A stretch of DNA of 64,000 bases from Acridotheres tristis (Eukaryota > Chordata > Aves > Passeriformes > Sturnidae), in NCBI GenBank assembly GCA_037013685.1, contig CM072905.1:11436991-11500990 (forward strand). The letters run 5' to 3'. Made by a program: the position numbers and the translations under genes. Position 1 is the stretch's first letter. Every line of letters starts with the position of its first letter. The notes below the pieces were generated by a model, which ran no database searches, had not been told where the DNA came from, and saw only the letters and a list, made by a program, of their open reading frames with translations. This document shows positions 23,470-56,456 of the stretch, one piece after another.

Positions 23470-23702
23470 ATGGGTGAGAGGAGGTCCAGGGTGGATTTAG
23501 GAAAAGGTTCTTCCCCAAAGGGTGCTGGGCACTGCCCAGGCTCCCCAGGGAATGGGCACAGCCCCGAGGCTGGCAGAGCTCCAGGAGCGTTTGGACAGCG
23601 CTGCCAGGGATGGACAGGCTGGGATTTTGGGGTGTCTGTGCAGGGACAGGGTCAATGATCCCTGTGGGTCCCTTCTAGCTCGGGGCATTCTGTGACTCTG
23701 GT
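23470..23702 (+). mobile_element. CR1 LINE 3' fragment, different subfamily
   Basis: TTCTTCCCCAAAGGGTGCTG, then CCCAGGCTCCCCAGGGAATG, GGAGCGTTTGGACAGCG and CTTCTAGCTCGGGGCATTC. This is the CR1 form with the 'lead-in plus strike-out' text GCACTGCCCAGGCTCC, not the CCATGGCAGGG form seen elsewhere. Confidence 0.75.
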
Positions 23703-24666
23703 GGGACCCAAGCTCGGCCCACTGTGATGTCCTCACTGTCCCTCTGCTTGTGCTGCTGCCCCGGAAGGTCCTGCCTGGGCTTCACAGAGCACCCCTGGGC
23801 CCTTTACAACATTATCAAATTGTTACTGCCTAATTTAGCAAATACTTCAAAAGCCCTGGGGTTGCCTCCCACAATTAGTGGTGTCCCTGGCTGGGCAGTG
23901 ATTCATCTGAACAGAATTAGCCACGGGCAGGGCGTGAGAGCCGAGCTGGAGCTGGGAGCGTGCAGGGAGCAGAGAACTGGGCTGCTCCCGGGGTGGGTGG
24001 GTGTCCTGCTGAGGGACAGAGCTTGGCAGGCTTTAACTGCCATCATTTATCTGGTTTGGCTGTAGAAAAACCAACTAATGTGTTGGATGTTTTGTTTCAG
24101 GTTGATGAAGCTGATTCTTCCCGCGCCTGAAGCAGGACGGATGTTTAATGTGAAATGAAGATGTGCTGCACTTTGTATACACGAAGCACTTTGACCTCCA
24201 TTTTCTGTCACTATTTGGCAAGAGGCAGAGCTGCCCGGGGAGCCCAGCTCAGGAGGAGTGGCCAGGGTGTCACCAGAACCTGGGAAACCCCTCGATACAG
24301 TCAGGAGAAACTGAGGCTGTGAGAGGGCAGAAACACCAGCCATGGACACAGCTAGGAAATGAAGGAAATGAAAATATCCCTCTGGATGAAGTGAGACATG
24401 GAAGCAGAACTGGATCGTGTCCCCAGAAGCTGAGAGACCCCCTTGGATGAGCTTGGGTGCCTGGGCTCAGCCCCAACATCCCTCCCAGCTCCTCCCGTCT
24501 GCCCCTTCCCAGGCCAGACATAACTGGGAAAGCATTCCCAGAAATATTCCCAGTGTCACTGGATCACTGGTGCTTGTCACCCTGGTGCTGGGTGGGGCTC
24601 CTGGGGACATCTCACCCCCATGCTGGGGCACCCACCCAGCCCATGAAGGCTCTGGCTGGCCCAGGA
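23703..24666. other. intergenic, no gene seen
   Basis: Unique-looking sequence. No exon or repeat was recognised. Confidence 0.5.
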
Positions 24667-25005
24667 ACACCAGTGAGGACACTGGGTTGCCCAGTGAGGC
24701 ACTGGTTTCCCAGGAGTGGCTCTGATGAACAAGGGCTATGCTGAGTTGCCCACTGATGGTTGCCCACTGATGGGATCAAGTTGCCCAGGGGTGGCACTGG
24801 GTTACAGAGAGTCTGCACTGAGTTCCTGACTGGAATGCTCTTGGTTAGAGAGGACCTTCAAGCTCATCTATCCAACCCTTGCCATGGACAGGGACGCCCC
24901 ACACCAGACCAGGGTGTTCAGAGCCCTGGCCAACCTAGCCTTGGACACTGGGGTGGCACTGGGTTGCCCAGGGTGGCACTGGGCTGTCCACTGAGGGCAC
25001 TGAGC
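24667..25005 (+). repeat. degenerate GGCACTGGGTTGCCCAG minisatellite
   Basis: Irregular copies of GGCACTGGGTTGCCCAG occur at about 24680-24810 and again at 24955-25000. A CR1 fragment lies between the two blocks. Confidence 0.6.
24830..24955 (-). mobile_element. diverged CR1 LINE 3' fragment
   Basis: GAATGCTCTTGGTTAGAGAG, GACCTTCAAGCTCATC, CCATGGACAGGGACGCCC and CAACCTAGCCTTGGACACTG follow the CR1 order with many changes. It lies inside the degenerate minisatellite. Confidence 0.65.
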
Positions 25006-25007
25006 TC

Positions 25008-25095
25008 ATAGGACCATAAAATATCCCAAGCTGGAAGGGATCCATGAGGATCCTGCTCCTTGCAGGACATCCTTCACCTAAATCAGGTAGCCACA
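25008..25095 (-). mobile_element. diverged CR1 LINE 3'-end fragment
   Basis: CATAGGACCATAAAATATCC, then CAAGCTGGAAGGGATCC and ATGAGGATCCTGCTCC, is a CR1 3' end of an older subfamily. Confidence 0.6.
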
Positions 25096-26047
25096 AGTGT
25101 TATCCAGCCACTCAACACCTGCCCCTGGTTGCCCAGGGGCTGCACAAAGCTGCCCAGCAGGGCAGGAGGTTCAGGGCAGGAACTGGGATGCCCTGGGAGC
25201 TGTTTACTGGCCCTAGTTTGCCCACCCAGCAGCCTGTGTTACCATTGCTGTGGCCATTACAGGGCGGGTCAATGGGCAGGACGGGTCATAGAGCTGGTCA
25301 GTGTCACAGAACCTCCCCAGAACGCAGTCACTGGCCACGGAACCCCCCGTCCATAGCAACGGGGCCCTGCAGAGCCGGGCAGTGCCAGCACCACCACAGC
25401 AGCCAGTGATGAGCAGCAGCACCCCCAGGCACCCCCAGCCCAGAGCGCAGCCACGGGGGAGCTGTGCCTCACCGGGAGGGAGGAGCAGCACAGCCGGTAC
25501 TGTCCTCAGCCCCAAACCTCCTCCATCCACACACGTGCCAGGCTGGCTGAGCAGCAGCTCCCGGGCTGTGCCCCTGCCCAGGGGTGCTGGAAACTCTCAT
25601 CCTGGCATGGTTTATCCCAAGGGGGATGCAAGGGCATTTATTTCAGCTGGACATGCGGGGGAAAAGTAATCCAGTCCATTCCCGAAGTCTTTTCTATCTT
25701 AAACGCTTGTCTGTCAGTGTCTAAAGGGGAAGGTTTTATTTGCAGGGTGGGAGCCAGGAAAAACATCTCCTACTCTCCAAATGCTGCTCCCCAGGTAAAT
25801 AAGAGGCATGGAGATAGGGAATGGCAGTGGCCTGTCCCCAGCAGGGACAAAGGACTGGAATGACTGGCTTGTGGGAGCAGCACACGCAGGGGCTTTGTTG
25901 GAGCTTAGCACAGACATCTCATCCTCAGGTCTGCCAAAGTGACTCTGAGCCAGGAACACCTGTGAGAGCCTTTGTGCTGAATTTGAGGGTGTGAGTGTCC
26001 CACTGTCCATCCCAAAGCCTTTGGCCCGGCTAGATCTGAGATGAGAC
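25096..26047. other. upstream region of TEKT3; likely 5' non-coding part
   Basis: TEKT3 begins with a spliced exon (acceptor at 26543), so a non-coding first exon must lie upstream. The GC-richer part at 25200-25600 carries an X-box-like site. A possible donor CCAG|GTAAAT lies at 25791-25800. The exact first exon cannot be fixed from sequence alone. Confidence 0.35.
25349..25360 (+). promoter_or_regulatory. candidate RFX X-box (GTCCATAGCAAC)
   Basis: The right half, ATAGCAAC, fits the RFX half-site RGCAAC/RGYAAC well. The left half GTCC is weaker. RFX factors with FOXJ1 drive motile-cilia genes, and the next gene downstream (first coding exon 1.2 kb away) is TEKT3, a ciliary and flagellar gene. 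The promoter role is inference. Confidence 0.4.
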
Positions 26048-26205
26048 TCGCTGGCCTGGGTTGGAAGGGACCACACCTTCCAGTGTCCCAGGCTGCTCCA
26101 AGCCCCATTTCCAAGCTGGCCTTGAGCACTGCCAGGGATCCAGGGGCAACCACAGCTTCTCTAGGCAGCCTGTGCCAGAGCCTGCCCACCCTCACAGGGG
26201 GGATC
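26048..26205 (-). mobile_element. CR1 LINE 3' fragment
   Basis: GGCCTGGGTTGGAAGGGACC, TGTCCCAGGCTGCTCCAAGC and GGATCCAGGGGCAACCAC follow CR1 order. The CCATGGCAGGGACACC block is deleted, which joins the start directly to CCTTCCAGTGTCCC. Confidence 0.8.
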
Positions 26206-26567
26206 ATTAGATTGACAGGGAAAATGAAGGAATAATAGGAAATTAGTAATTAAGGAATAAGGAAAACAAAAGTGTAAGATCTGTCATCCTCCTAAGCAGC
26301 TATGATTTATTTCTCTCCTCATTTCAAGACCTGACACAAGATACCAACAGCAAAGTTGGTATCAAATCCCTCCTTATCCAAATGCTTGGGATGCTGTCAG
26401 AGGGGATTTACATTCAGGAGATTTAGGGGCTGTGTGGGTGCCCTGGGCAGGGCTGGTCCCATCACAAGTTGGGTGTTGCTGTAAGAGGTACCACAAGGAC
26501 AGGAACTTTCTGAGCGAGGTTTTCTTCTGTCCCCTTTGTGCAGGACTTGCACCAGCAGCATTCCAGG

Positions 26568-33215
<6,648 letters not shown>

Positions 33216-36200
33216 GCGCTCAGCACCGTGGAGGGACACGTCCCCACTTTCCCTCAGCTTCTTTTCAAATACATTGTTGCAATTTCACAGATTTGTTAGG
33301 ATTTCATTTCCTGGTGTAAACTCGGGGTAGAAATTGAGCGTTTTGTTTGTTGGGTTACCAGGATGATTCTGTCCCTTTGTATTTTCTCTTTCACTGTGTG
33401 CCAGGAAGGAGCTGAAAATATCCTGTATGTCACCAAATCCACCCACGGGGATCCATCCCTCCCCTTCCAGTCTGTGTTTTCAGGAGAAAAACTGTCGCAT
33501 CTTCCTCCTTTTGAGTGTGTGTGATGTGGAAAAGGCACAAGGGGAAGTAAAGCTACTTGTCAGAATAATGAGCTGCTGACATCCAGGATGGATTTTTAAT
33601 GGTGCAGCAGAAGAAACACAAAGTGTCCCGGAAAGAGTTGCAGTTTGTGCTGTTCCTAAAATAGAAAATTGTACATTTTAAGCAGATTTCTAATGATATT
33701 GTCTTGCTTTTGAAAAATGTTGAATGCCATCAAAAATGTCAGTGCTGGAGTCTTAAAAAGAGGAAGTAAATTCGACTTGGAGAAAGTTCATCGAAGAAAA
33801 TGCTGTGGGTTTAACTTTGGGTTCCTAATTTAACCTCTCACGTGTAGTTTGTTGGGAGCACCAAAGCACTTTGAAGATAAAGAGATTAATCGGTGTTTAA
33901 GCCCCTCTGGCTGCACAGAGCTTTCTCTCCTGCTGCAAATCCAACTGATTTGACCAAGTATTGGAATTTTCAGAGGGATAAGTCTTCAATCAAACTGAGG
34001 GTGAGTGTGAAAGCCACTTTGCAGTTTTTCTCCTTAGACTATTATATCTCTTGAGTCTTTTAACCTCAGCTGTTGAGCTCAGCCTAAAGCCTATGGGCAC
34101 CAGGAATCCCAAAGGGGCTCGAGTCCCTCCCTCCCTCGGGAATCCAGGTCAGGGACCACCAGCCCAGCATTGGGGCTCTCAGGAGCTGGGAGCTCTTTCC
34201 TTGTCTCCCATCCCCAGATGATTCCTGCTCACCCCCCTCTGCCCTCCTCACCCTCCCTGGCCCCAGCTCCTGCCTGGCCTCAGTGCTCTGGAAGGATCTC
34301 CCTCCCAGCACCAGCCCTAAACAGGAAGCAATTGTCTTTCTAACCTTTTTTTTTCTTTACTAGCACTTTTGTCGAGACTAAAAATAGATTTCCTCTACTT
34401 TGTGTGTCTTGGGGCCAGAGTCCATCGGAGGCAGCAGCCTCCCTTTCCAAAGGAAAGAGACAACTGTGAGCAGGAGAAACTGTCCAGCTGATCTCACCTT
34501 CCCTTTCTCCACTTCCCTGCCTCCCAAAGGAGCCAGTGGCTCCCTGCTGTTCTCTGTCTTTGCTCTTTGCCCAAAGCCTTCCCAGCCCCTGGTGATTTTG
34601 GCTCCTCCATTTGTCTGCAGACCCACTCCAGATGTGCTCAGGCAGACTTACCAGGCTTTTGGGCCCCAGGAGTTTGTCCCCAGCTGAGTGTGGGGCGCAG
34701 AGGCACCCACAGCCCTTTGCTGAAAGGCTCCAGCCCTGGAGTACCCAGAGCCAAGTCCTGGTATCAGCAACAGCTTTGCCTTCGTTTCACTTCCACCTTT
34801 GGTTTTGAGTCATGTGAAAAATATCTGAGCTCTGTTTTACAGTGAGGGCACGCCAGGATCAGTCTCCACTTTTCTCCAATTTTGCTTTTGGAGCTCCTCA
34901 AACACTGATCTTTCCCACTGACCCAGCTCCTTTAGGGCTTTCTCCTAACTGCCAGCATTGATGTGGTGCTGCAATTACCCAACTCCATTTTCTCTTGCTG
35001 TCCTGGCCTCTTGATGCTCCTTTCCACAGCACTGCCAAAGAGTTTCTTTCCTCTGTTAGAGCCATGACCAGAGGAATTTCAGCTTCAGCTCCTCTAATTT
35101 CTCTCACAAATACTTTCCACGTTCCTGCAGCAATTTCCCAGACGTTAGAGAATTCCCAGCTCCCTCTGGGGTTTCGTTCTCTCCACGCCAGTTTTCCATA
35201 AGTTGACAGTACTGATGTTACTTCTTCTGGCAGCTGATATATCCCAATTCCACCAGACACTTTGATCAGGGCATCCTATGTGTGCTTCAGTGTGAGCCTT
35301 CTTCTCCTGAGGGGAGCCTGCCCTGCCACAAACTCCTGTCGAATGGCTCTGCAGGGAGAGGGTTTGGGTGCAATTTCAATGAACACGAGGCTCGTGGCCA
35401 GCTCTCCTGCACAGGGAGGGATTTGCTTTCCATGACAGAGCTGCTGCTGAGTGAAGCTGCTCCATTTAATCCCTGCAGGGCTGGCTTTGGGATTTGAGCA
35501 GCCTTTGATGTGCTCTAGGAGATGAAACAACAGCCCTGCCTCCTCCTGCTGATGGCTAAGATGCCTTTGCTGCCTTGCCATTAAATGATTTCCTTTCAGA
35601 GATCGCTTCTAAATCATAGTCCAGGCCCATCTTCCACCTTTCTGTACTGAGGGGATGGCTCCTTTCTCCACAAGAACGATGTGTCTGCTTTTATTGCTAT
35701 TTATTGCTGGTTTATTGCTGCCTCTATCAGCCAAGTTGCTGAGAAAGTAACTTTGTGGAAATTCCTTTGCATCTTACAACCATATTCCCACCCTTTTGCA
35801 TCATTCCATTTGCATCACTGCTGCAGAGCTGGGTGTGTAAATTAATTGTTTACTGACTGAAGGAAAGACAATATATTAATAAACCCAGGACACTGTTGCT
35901 TCGTTTCAGTTCCAGGATCCAGGTGAACACTCCAGGCAGGCTAGCAAGAAACTTCTCAGAAAGGAGGTTTTGTTGTTTAAGAAAACAAAAACCATTGAAT
36001 GTCCTGGAAGGGTTTGATATGAATTTGGGTGAAATCAAAGCTTGCCAAAACCCATGTTAACAATGTATTGCATAACTAGTGCAGATTATTGTGCTCAAGG
36101 GAGAGAGAATTCTCCAAACAGCATCAGCAGTCAGGAAAAAAACCAATCCTAAACTCATTGCTATTATGGAAAAAAGGGAGAAAACTTTGGCAAAATGCTA

Positions 36201-37056
36201 AAGGAAAATTTGGGCAGTGTAGGATCACAGAAATGCTTGTGCTAGCTCAGGCCAAAGTGCAGCCTCTGGTGCAGCCTCTGCCAGAGCCAACAGGAGATGC
36301 TGAGATAAAAGCACCAGAAGGCAGCAAGAGCTCTGTGAGATTCTCCCAGTCCACTTTCCCAGCTTCCAGTGATTAGTATCCCAAGGACTTCCTGAGCAGA
36401 CAGGGCTGTCCTTGGGTTTAATATCCCCCAATGGATTTGTTTCACATGCTCTTGCTCAAGTTGCTCTTGGAGCTCGTGCAGCATCCGCTGTGTTCCTCAG
36501 CAGGGATCTGCGGGGCACAGATCATCCACACTCTCAAAGCAGCAGTGGCAACTCTGGGACCCTGGAGAGGACTGAAAAAGGGGCCACATCTGGCACCGCT
36601 GGAGTCAGAAGTGTAAAAATCAACAGTTTGGGCAAAAGTGTGGCTCGAAGCTGGTTTAGACCTGTGTCCTCTGGAGGATCTGTTCTGTGCTGGCAGGAGA
36701 GGAGCATGAACCAGCAGCTCAGAAAGTATCTGAGGATGTTCACAGTTCCAGCTGCGGAGTTCAGTTGATTTTTTGAGGGTTTTGGGGTCAGTGGGTAAAT
36801 TTTAGTTTCCTTGAAGTCAGTGGGATTTTCTCCAGTGATTTCAGCCTGGTTCTATCAGTGCTGATGACTGGCTTGGAATGGAAAGAAAAAAGTTGGATGA
36901 CGTTGCTTTGGGGTCATGAATGCAGACAGGACTAAAGTATTTTACAAATTCTTCTTGAACTTGTAGAAACCAAGTCAGGAAAAATCCCTCCAAGATACAT
37001 TACACCTTTTGTTATTGAAGTTTGCTGAATAGAAAGTCTCCCTTTATGTTTTCTTC

Positions 37057-37200
37057 TTGTTGAAATATTTTTCCAATACCCATTCCACCGGTGTAAATAT
37101 ATTTATATGTTTACATCTATATATATCTATACATCTGAATATATTTATATATTTACATATATATATATATAATATATATATATATACACATCTGCATATG
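37057..37200 (+). repeat. AT-rich / (TA)n microsatellite
   Basis: Mixed TATATTTATATG and TATATATATATA runs, with the purest (TA)n near 37161-37190. Confidence 0.85.
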
Positions 37201-38023
37201 TGTTCTTTGAGGGGACACTATAGATCCTGCATAAAGTGCAAACCATATCTTGCTCTCTTCCTTCTCCTAGTGGCACAGTAGTTTGAAAACAGGATTTTCC
37301 CCGCCTCGTTCCCTCCCCAGCCCCCAGCGAACGGCAGGAGGGGTTTGCTGAAGGCAGCGCCGATTTCGGCCCCTGCCCTTTGCATTTGAAACTCTCCTCG
37401 CTCATGGTCTTAATCACCAGGGTAGGGAACAGGAAGCGAGTCCCTAAAACTGTGATGAGAGAGCAAAATGTGGGGCTAAACAAGTTCATCCTCACAAAGA
37501 CATACAGAGGAAATGTTGCCTTTTTGTGTAGTTGGGAATGGTTTGTCTTAAGAGGGGTTTTGTTCACCTGGCCCGAGGAAAGGGATGAGCAGAGCCCTGA
37601 TGTGCTGGTTCCATTGATGTCACACAGTTAAATGAGCATTAGATCCATTTCAGTCCATCCCTGCCTTGTCAGATTAGCATCTGAGCCCCATAAAGTGATA
37701 GAAACCCCACTTTGCCTCCTGGATTCTCATCATTTTATTCTAGAACTTCAAGCTAAAACTGATGTTTATTGAAAGTAGTCCTATGCAATAGATTCAAAGT
37801 GAGAAATCCACATTTTTTACCCAGAGTTTATACAACTCGTCAATCTTCCAGCGTTCCCAGCACAGCCTGTGGCGAATCTTGTTTGTACACAAAACATTTT
37901 TCCAATTTATTGTGGCGCCTGCTTTGACTTCGGCGGGGTGGCACTGCCACCGAGCCCCGGGGAGCGTCGGGAGCGCCTGCAGCCCGTCCCGCCTTGGCTG
38001 TGACCTTGTCTCTCCAGCAGAAC

Positions 38024-38364
38024 CCCGAGGGCTCCGCTGTGACCATCCTCGCTCCCCGAGGGCTCCCCTGTGACCACCCTCACTCCCCGAGGGCTCCCCT
38101 GTGACCACCCTCACTCCCCGAGGGCTCCCCTGTGACCACCCTCGCTCCCCGAGGGCTCCCCTGTGACCATCCTCGCTCCCCGAGGGCTCCCCTGTGACCA
38201 TCCTCGCTCCCCGAGGGCTCCCCTGTGACCATCCTCGCTCCCCGAGGGCTCCCCTGTGACCATCCTCGCTCCCCGAGGGCTCCCCTGTGACCATCCTCGC
38301 TCCCCGAGTGCTCCGCTGTGACCATCCTCACTCCCCGAGGGCTCCGCTGTGACCATCCTCACTT
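38024..38364 (+). repeat. 31-bp minisatellite, 11 copies
   Basis: The unit CTCCCCGAGGGCTCCCCTG + TGACCATCCTCG repeats eleven times. The first and the last two copies have GCTGTG in place of CCTGTG, and copies 2-4 have CACCCT. Each 93 bp gives a 31-residue period on the - strand, an artefact of the 31-bp unit. Confidence 0.95.
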
Positions 38365-39568
38365 CCTCGCCTCCTCTCCTCCCTGCACAGGCTCCCTCCA
38401 GCATCTCCGGCTGACAGAAGGCGTGGAGAGGAGCTTTGCCCCAGCCCGGTGCCAGAGCTCTGTCACAGCACTCACAGCAGCAGCTGGTGTTTGTCCAAAG
38501 CCCTGCTCGGTTTGAACAGTGCACCTTTCCAAAAGAAGTGTGCTAGGAGCAGGGCTCTTCTCTCTGGGCATTCTCCACCGTTTCCAATCCACGGCTCTCA
38601 GCCAAAACTGGCTTTGTTATCTACAGACTGCTTTTTTTCCTGGTATGACTTTCAGGTATTTCTCCCCACGCTTAAAAAGCTGCTTTAGGCATCTTTTTCA
38701 GAAGCGGAGCTGGGGCAGTTTTGCTGTCCCGCACTCACGGAGGAGCTCGGGAGCTGTCTGTGACCCCCGCACCTCCCAAAGCCTTCCCCCACCCTGCGTC
38801 CCGCTCTGCTCCAGGGAACAGGTTGAATGTTTTGTCCGGAAACAACAGCCGAGATCTCAGATCCGCAAACCGAGATCAGAGACTGAGTCTCAGTCTCTAG
38901 CAGAGCCTGGATCGCAGCCCTGGGGACAAGACCTTTCTGTCTCAGCCCCGAGCGCAGGGGCTCCCTCAGGCACCCGGCCCAATCAGCCTCGTTAGCCAGG
39001 AACGTTCTGATGGTGGCGCGGATGTTTCGGTGCTCTGGATGGCACCGACAAGCGTCACAGGGTGCAGAGGGACTGTAGCAGCAGAGGAATTGGCGAGATT
39101 TTTCGGAGGGAAAGGGAAACCGCATCCTTTGGAATCTCGTTTCAGCCGCTGCCTCTCTCCCCCGACCCCCCGGGTGTTCCCAGCTCCACTCCCACTGGCT
39201 GGCTGGAGCCTGTGCCGGGACCCCTTCCGTGAGTGTGAGGAGCCCGTGCTGCGGGAACACGGCTCTGCTTGCCAGGAGAGAGGAGCCAAGCACGCTTCCC
39301 CAGCTCCCTTCTCCCAAGATTTACAGACCCGGTGGCTGGATGCCGAATTCCCTCGTTTGTGCAACAGTGCGGGACGAGTCTGGAGCTGGTGCGCGGAGAG
39401 GGGAGGATTGGAGATTGGCGTTAGTGCTCAAGAGCGTGCAGGTCTCCTGGCGGGATTATTTGGGAACTGGGGGTAGACTCTGTGTGTGAGGGGGGGGTTG
39501 TCTGAACAGATTGGATGGAATGAGCGAGGGCGGCAGAGCAGCTACTCCTTCCTTTCTGAGCACCTGAG

Positions 39569-39955
39569 TCAGAGAATCACAGACTGGTTTGGGCTGTAAG
39601 GGACCTTAAAGATCACCCAGTGCCACCCCTGCCATGGCCAGAGACACCTCCCACTGTCCCAGGCTACTCCAAGCCCCAGTGTCCAACCTGGCCTTGGGCA
39701 CTGCCAGGGATCCAGGGGCAGCCACAGCTGCTCTGGGCACCCTGTGCCAGGGCCTACCCACCCTCACAGGGAAGAATTTCTCCTCAGCATCCCACATGAC
39801 CCTGCCCTCTGGCAGTGGGAAGCCATTCCCCGTGTCCTGGCACTTCATCCCTTGTTCCAAATCCCTCTCCAGCTCTTCTGGGGCCCCTTTAGGTACTGGA
39901 AGGGCTCTCAGCTCTCCCCAGAGCCTTCTCCAGTCTGAACTCTCTGAGTGTGCTC
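39569..39955 (-). mobile_element. CR1 LINE 3' fragment upstream of PMP22
   Basis: CAGAGAATCACAGACTGG, GGGACCTTAAAGATCACCC, CCATGGCCAGAGACACC and CCTTCTCCAGTCTGAAC. It lies about 0.5 kb upstream of the CpG island. Confidence 0.88.
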
Positions 39956-40500
39956 CAGAACTGTGGAAAATTGCAGCCTCCGTTTAGTGAAAAGTTGCTC
40001 AGTTCTACCTAATTTGGCTCTCAAATGCTAAAAAAAGGTCGACTCCAAGTGCTAGAATCCCTTCAGCTCAGCCAGATGCTCGTTCCCCAAATCTTGTGCC
40101 ACGGATCCTGCCCAGGCCTGCACAAACCCCCTGGGCCGGGGTGAGAGGACCCCCGATGGGGAGAGCTCTGTCCTCTCCGGACACCGGCCGGTCCTGCTCA
40201 CACACCCCGGGGCTGCAGCACCCACGCTGTGGGACATCCCCCACCCACGGGGGCTGCTCGGAGAGCGGGGCACGGCCACCTCTCCCCCGCCTTTCTCCAC
40301 GGCTGCCTGGACAGTGGGGGCTCAGGAGAACGCGGTGCCCGTCTCTTGTTCTCTCTCCAATCTCCTCGCTGTCGGGCGGGAGCTGCCGGGGCAGGGAGCG
40401 GCTCGGGAGCCGTGTCCCGGGGATGGCGGCGGCGGCTCCGTGACCGGCTCCCGGCCGTGTCCCGGGGGGAGGCGGCGAGGCCAGGGCCGGGCGCTGCCCC

Positions 40501-40511
40501 ATTTATAGGAG
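40501..40511 (+). promoter_or_regulatory. PMP22: TATA-like element of PMP22
   Basis: ATTTATAGGAG stands out in an otherwise GC-only stretch, 25-35 bp before the start of the inferred exon 1. The transcription start is not proven. Confidence 0.45.
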
Positions 40512-40534
40512 GGCGGCGGGCGGCGGCTGAGCCC

Positions 40535-40656
40535 TCCCCGTGCCGCAGACGCAAACGGGGCGGTGGCCCCTGTTAAAGGGGAAACTTGACAGCGCCGCCG
40601 CCCGCTCCGCTCCGCTCCCGCTGCTCCAACGCCAGCGCGCTCCGCTCCGCCGCGAT
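40535..40656 (+). other. PMP22: PMP22 non-coding exon 1 (5' end approximate)
   Basis: A strong donor CGCGAT|GTGAGT follows 40656. Splicing to the acceptor at 41474 removes an 818-bp intron and places exon 1 directly before the coding exon. Its short distance and CpG setting resemble the ubiquitous (exon 1B-type) promoter of mammalian PMP22. The 5' boundary is a guess from the TATA-like element. Confidence 0.55.
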
Positions 40657-41497
40657 GTGAGTACGGAGCGCCCGTCCCCGCCGGGGGAGCGGCCGCACCA
40701 GGGGGGACACGGGCTGGAGAGACTCGCCGGGGACTCGCAGCCGAGGGGGAGGGGAGGAGCAGCCCCGCTCTGGGGCTTCTCTAAGCAGAGGGGTCAGGGC
40801 AGGTCCCCCTCTCCTCTTCACTGAGGGGGAGATGGCCTGGAGAATTTCCCCCTCAGCTCGGGACAGGGGCCAGGAGAGTCTCCGCTGGGACAGCCGAGGG
40901 GAGATGGACCGAGGGCAGGGGCTACCGCTCCTACTCCCCGCCCCCTGCCCTCTCTCCGGGGGTCGCCAGGGCAGATGACCCCGGTAAAATTCCCCCTGGG
41001 GGTGGGGACCGACAGAATCACCCACACTGCTCCCATAGGTGGGTGGGCAAGGCACTCTCGCCCTCCTTTCCCTGCGGAGCGGGGCAGGGGCAGCCCCTCG
41101 GGTGCGATGCGCCGAGACCGAGCCCTCAACCGGGGCTTGGGCGGGGAGCACATTTCCTTTGGAGAGGGGGATCGGACCCCTTTCGGGGAGAGGGGCTGTG
41201 GGAGCGCCCCCCTTTGAAGGTCCCCGGGGAGGGGACTGGGAGGAGCCCCCTCGGTGGGAGAGGGAGAACAGGCTCGGCGGAAGGTCTCGGGGGACCCCCG
41301 GGGGACATCGGGGAGCGGGCAGAGGGTTCGGACCCTTCTCCGTCGGCGGGGCCCGCGGAGAGAACCCCGGCAGTGCCCCAGCAGCATCCCCGCGCCGGGT
41401 GGGGCAGAACGGAGCGTTCCTGCTGCCCCCGAACAGACGCACACACACTCAGCGTCTTCCCTGTCCCGCTGCAGCTCTGCCCTCCACCACCGCCAAG

Positions 41498-56275
<14,778 letters not shown>

Positions 56276-56357
56276 CGCCGCGGGACGTGGCCCGGTGTGA
56301 CAGGGGCATTGGCAATGGCCTCACAGGAGACGGAGGCAGGGGAGAATAGGCGAGAAG

Positions 56358-56456
56358 ATGAAAAAGAAAATTAACAAAAAAACAAACAAAAAACCAAAAC
56401 AAACAAAAAAACCCCAAAAACCAAACAAAACCAAAAACAAAAACAACAAAAAAAAG
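56358..56456 (+). repeat. A-rich (CAAA)n-like tract in PMP22 3' UTR
   Basis: About 100 bp of A runs with C interruptions (CAAACAAAAAACC and similar). Confidence 0.9.

Larger units (their letters stand above)
33216..40500. other. TEKT3-PMP22 intergenic region
   Basis: 7.3 kb between the TEKT3 stop and the PMP22 promoter. It holds the TEKT3 3' UTR (end not determined), an AT-rich microsatellite, an 11-copy 31-bp minisatellite and one CR1. A Schwann-cell-type alternative PMP22 first exon (exon 1A in mammals) could lie here, but I found no TATA box or exon that I can support. Confidence 0.5.
40120..41460 (+). promoter_or_regulatory. PMP22: CpG island over the PMP22 promoter and exon 1
   Basis: CpG is dense from about 40.1 to 41.45 kb, in contrast to CpG-poor flanks. 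The island covers the candidate TATA element, non-coding exon 1 and all of intron 1. The long overlapping frames inside it on both strands reflect GC-rich sequence without stops. Confidence 0.8.

Noticed and set aside
26538..26567. Earlier TEKT3 start at 26538
   Set aside because: There is no ATG there (GTG), and the bases up to 26543 belong to the intron acceptor. ATG 26568 has a good context.
37794..38524. Repetitive 31-residue-period proteins on the - strand
   Set aside because: The period equals the 31-bp minisatellite unit read in three frames; no gene evidence.
40573..41448. 291-residue open frame antisense to PMP22 exon 1 / intron 1
   Set aside because: Long frames on both strands are expected in a CpG island because stops are AT-rich. 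No recognisable domain.
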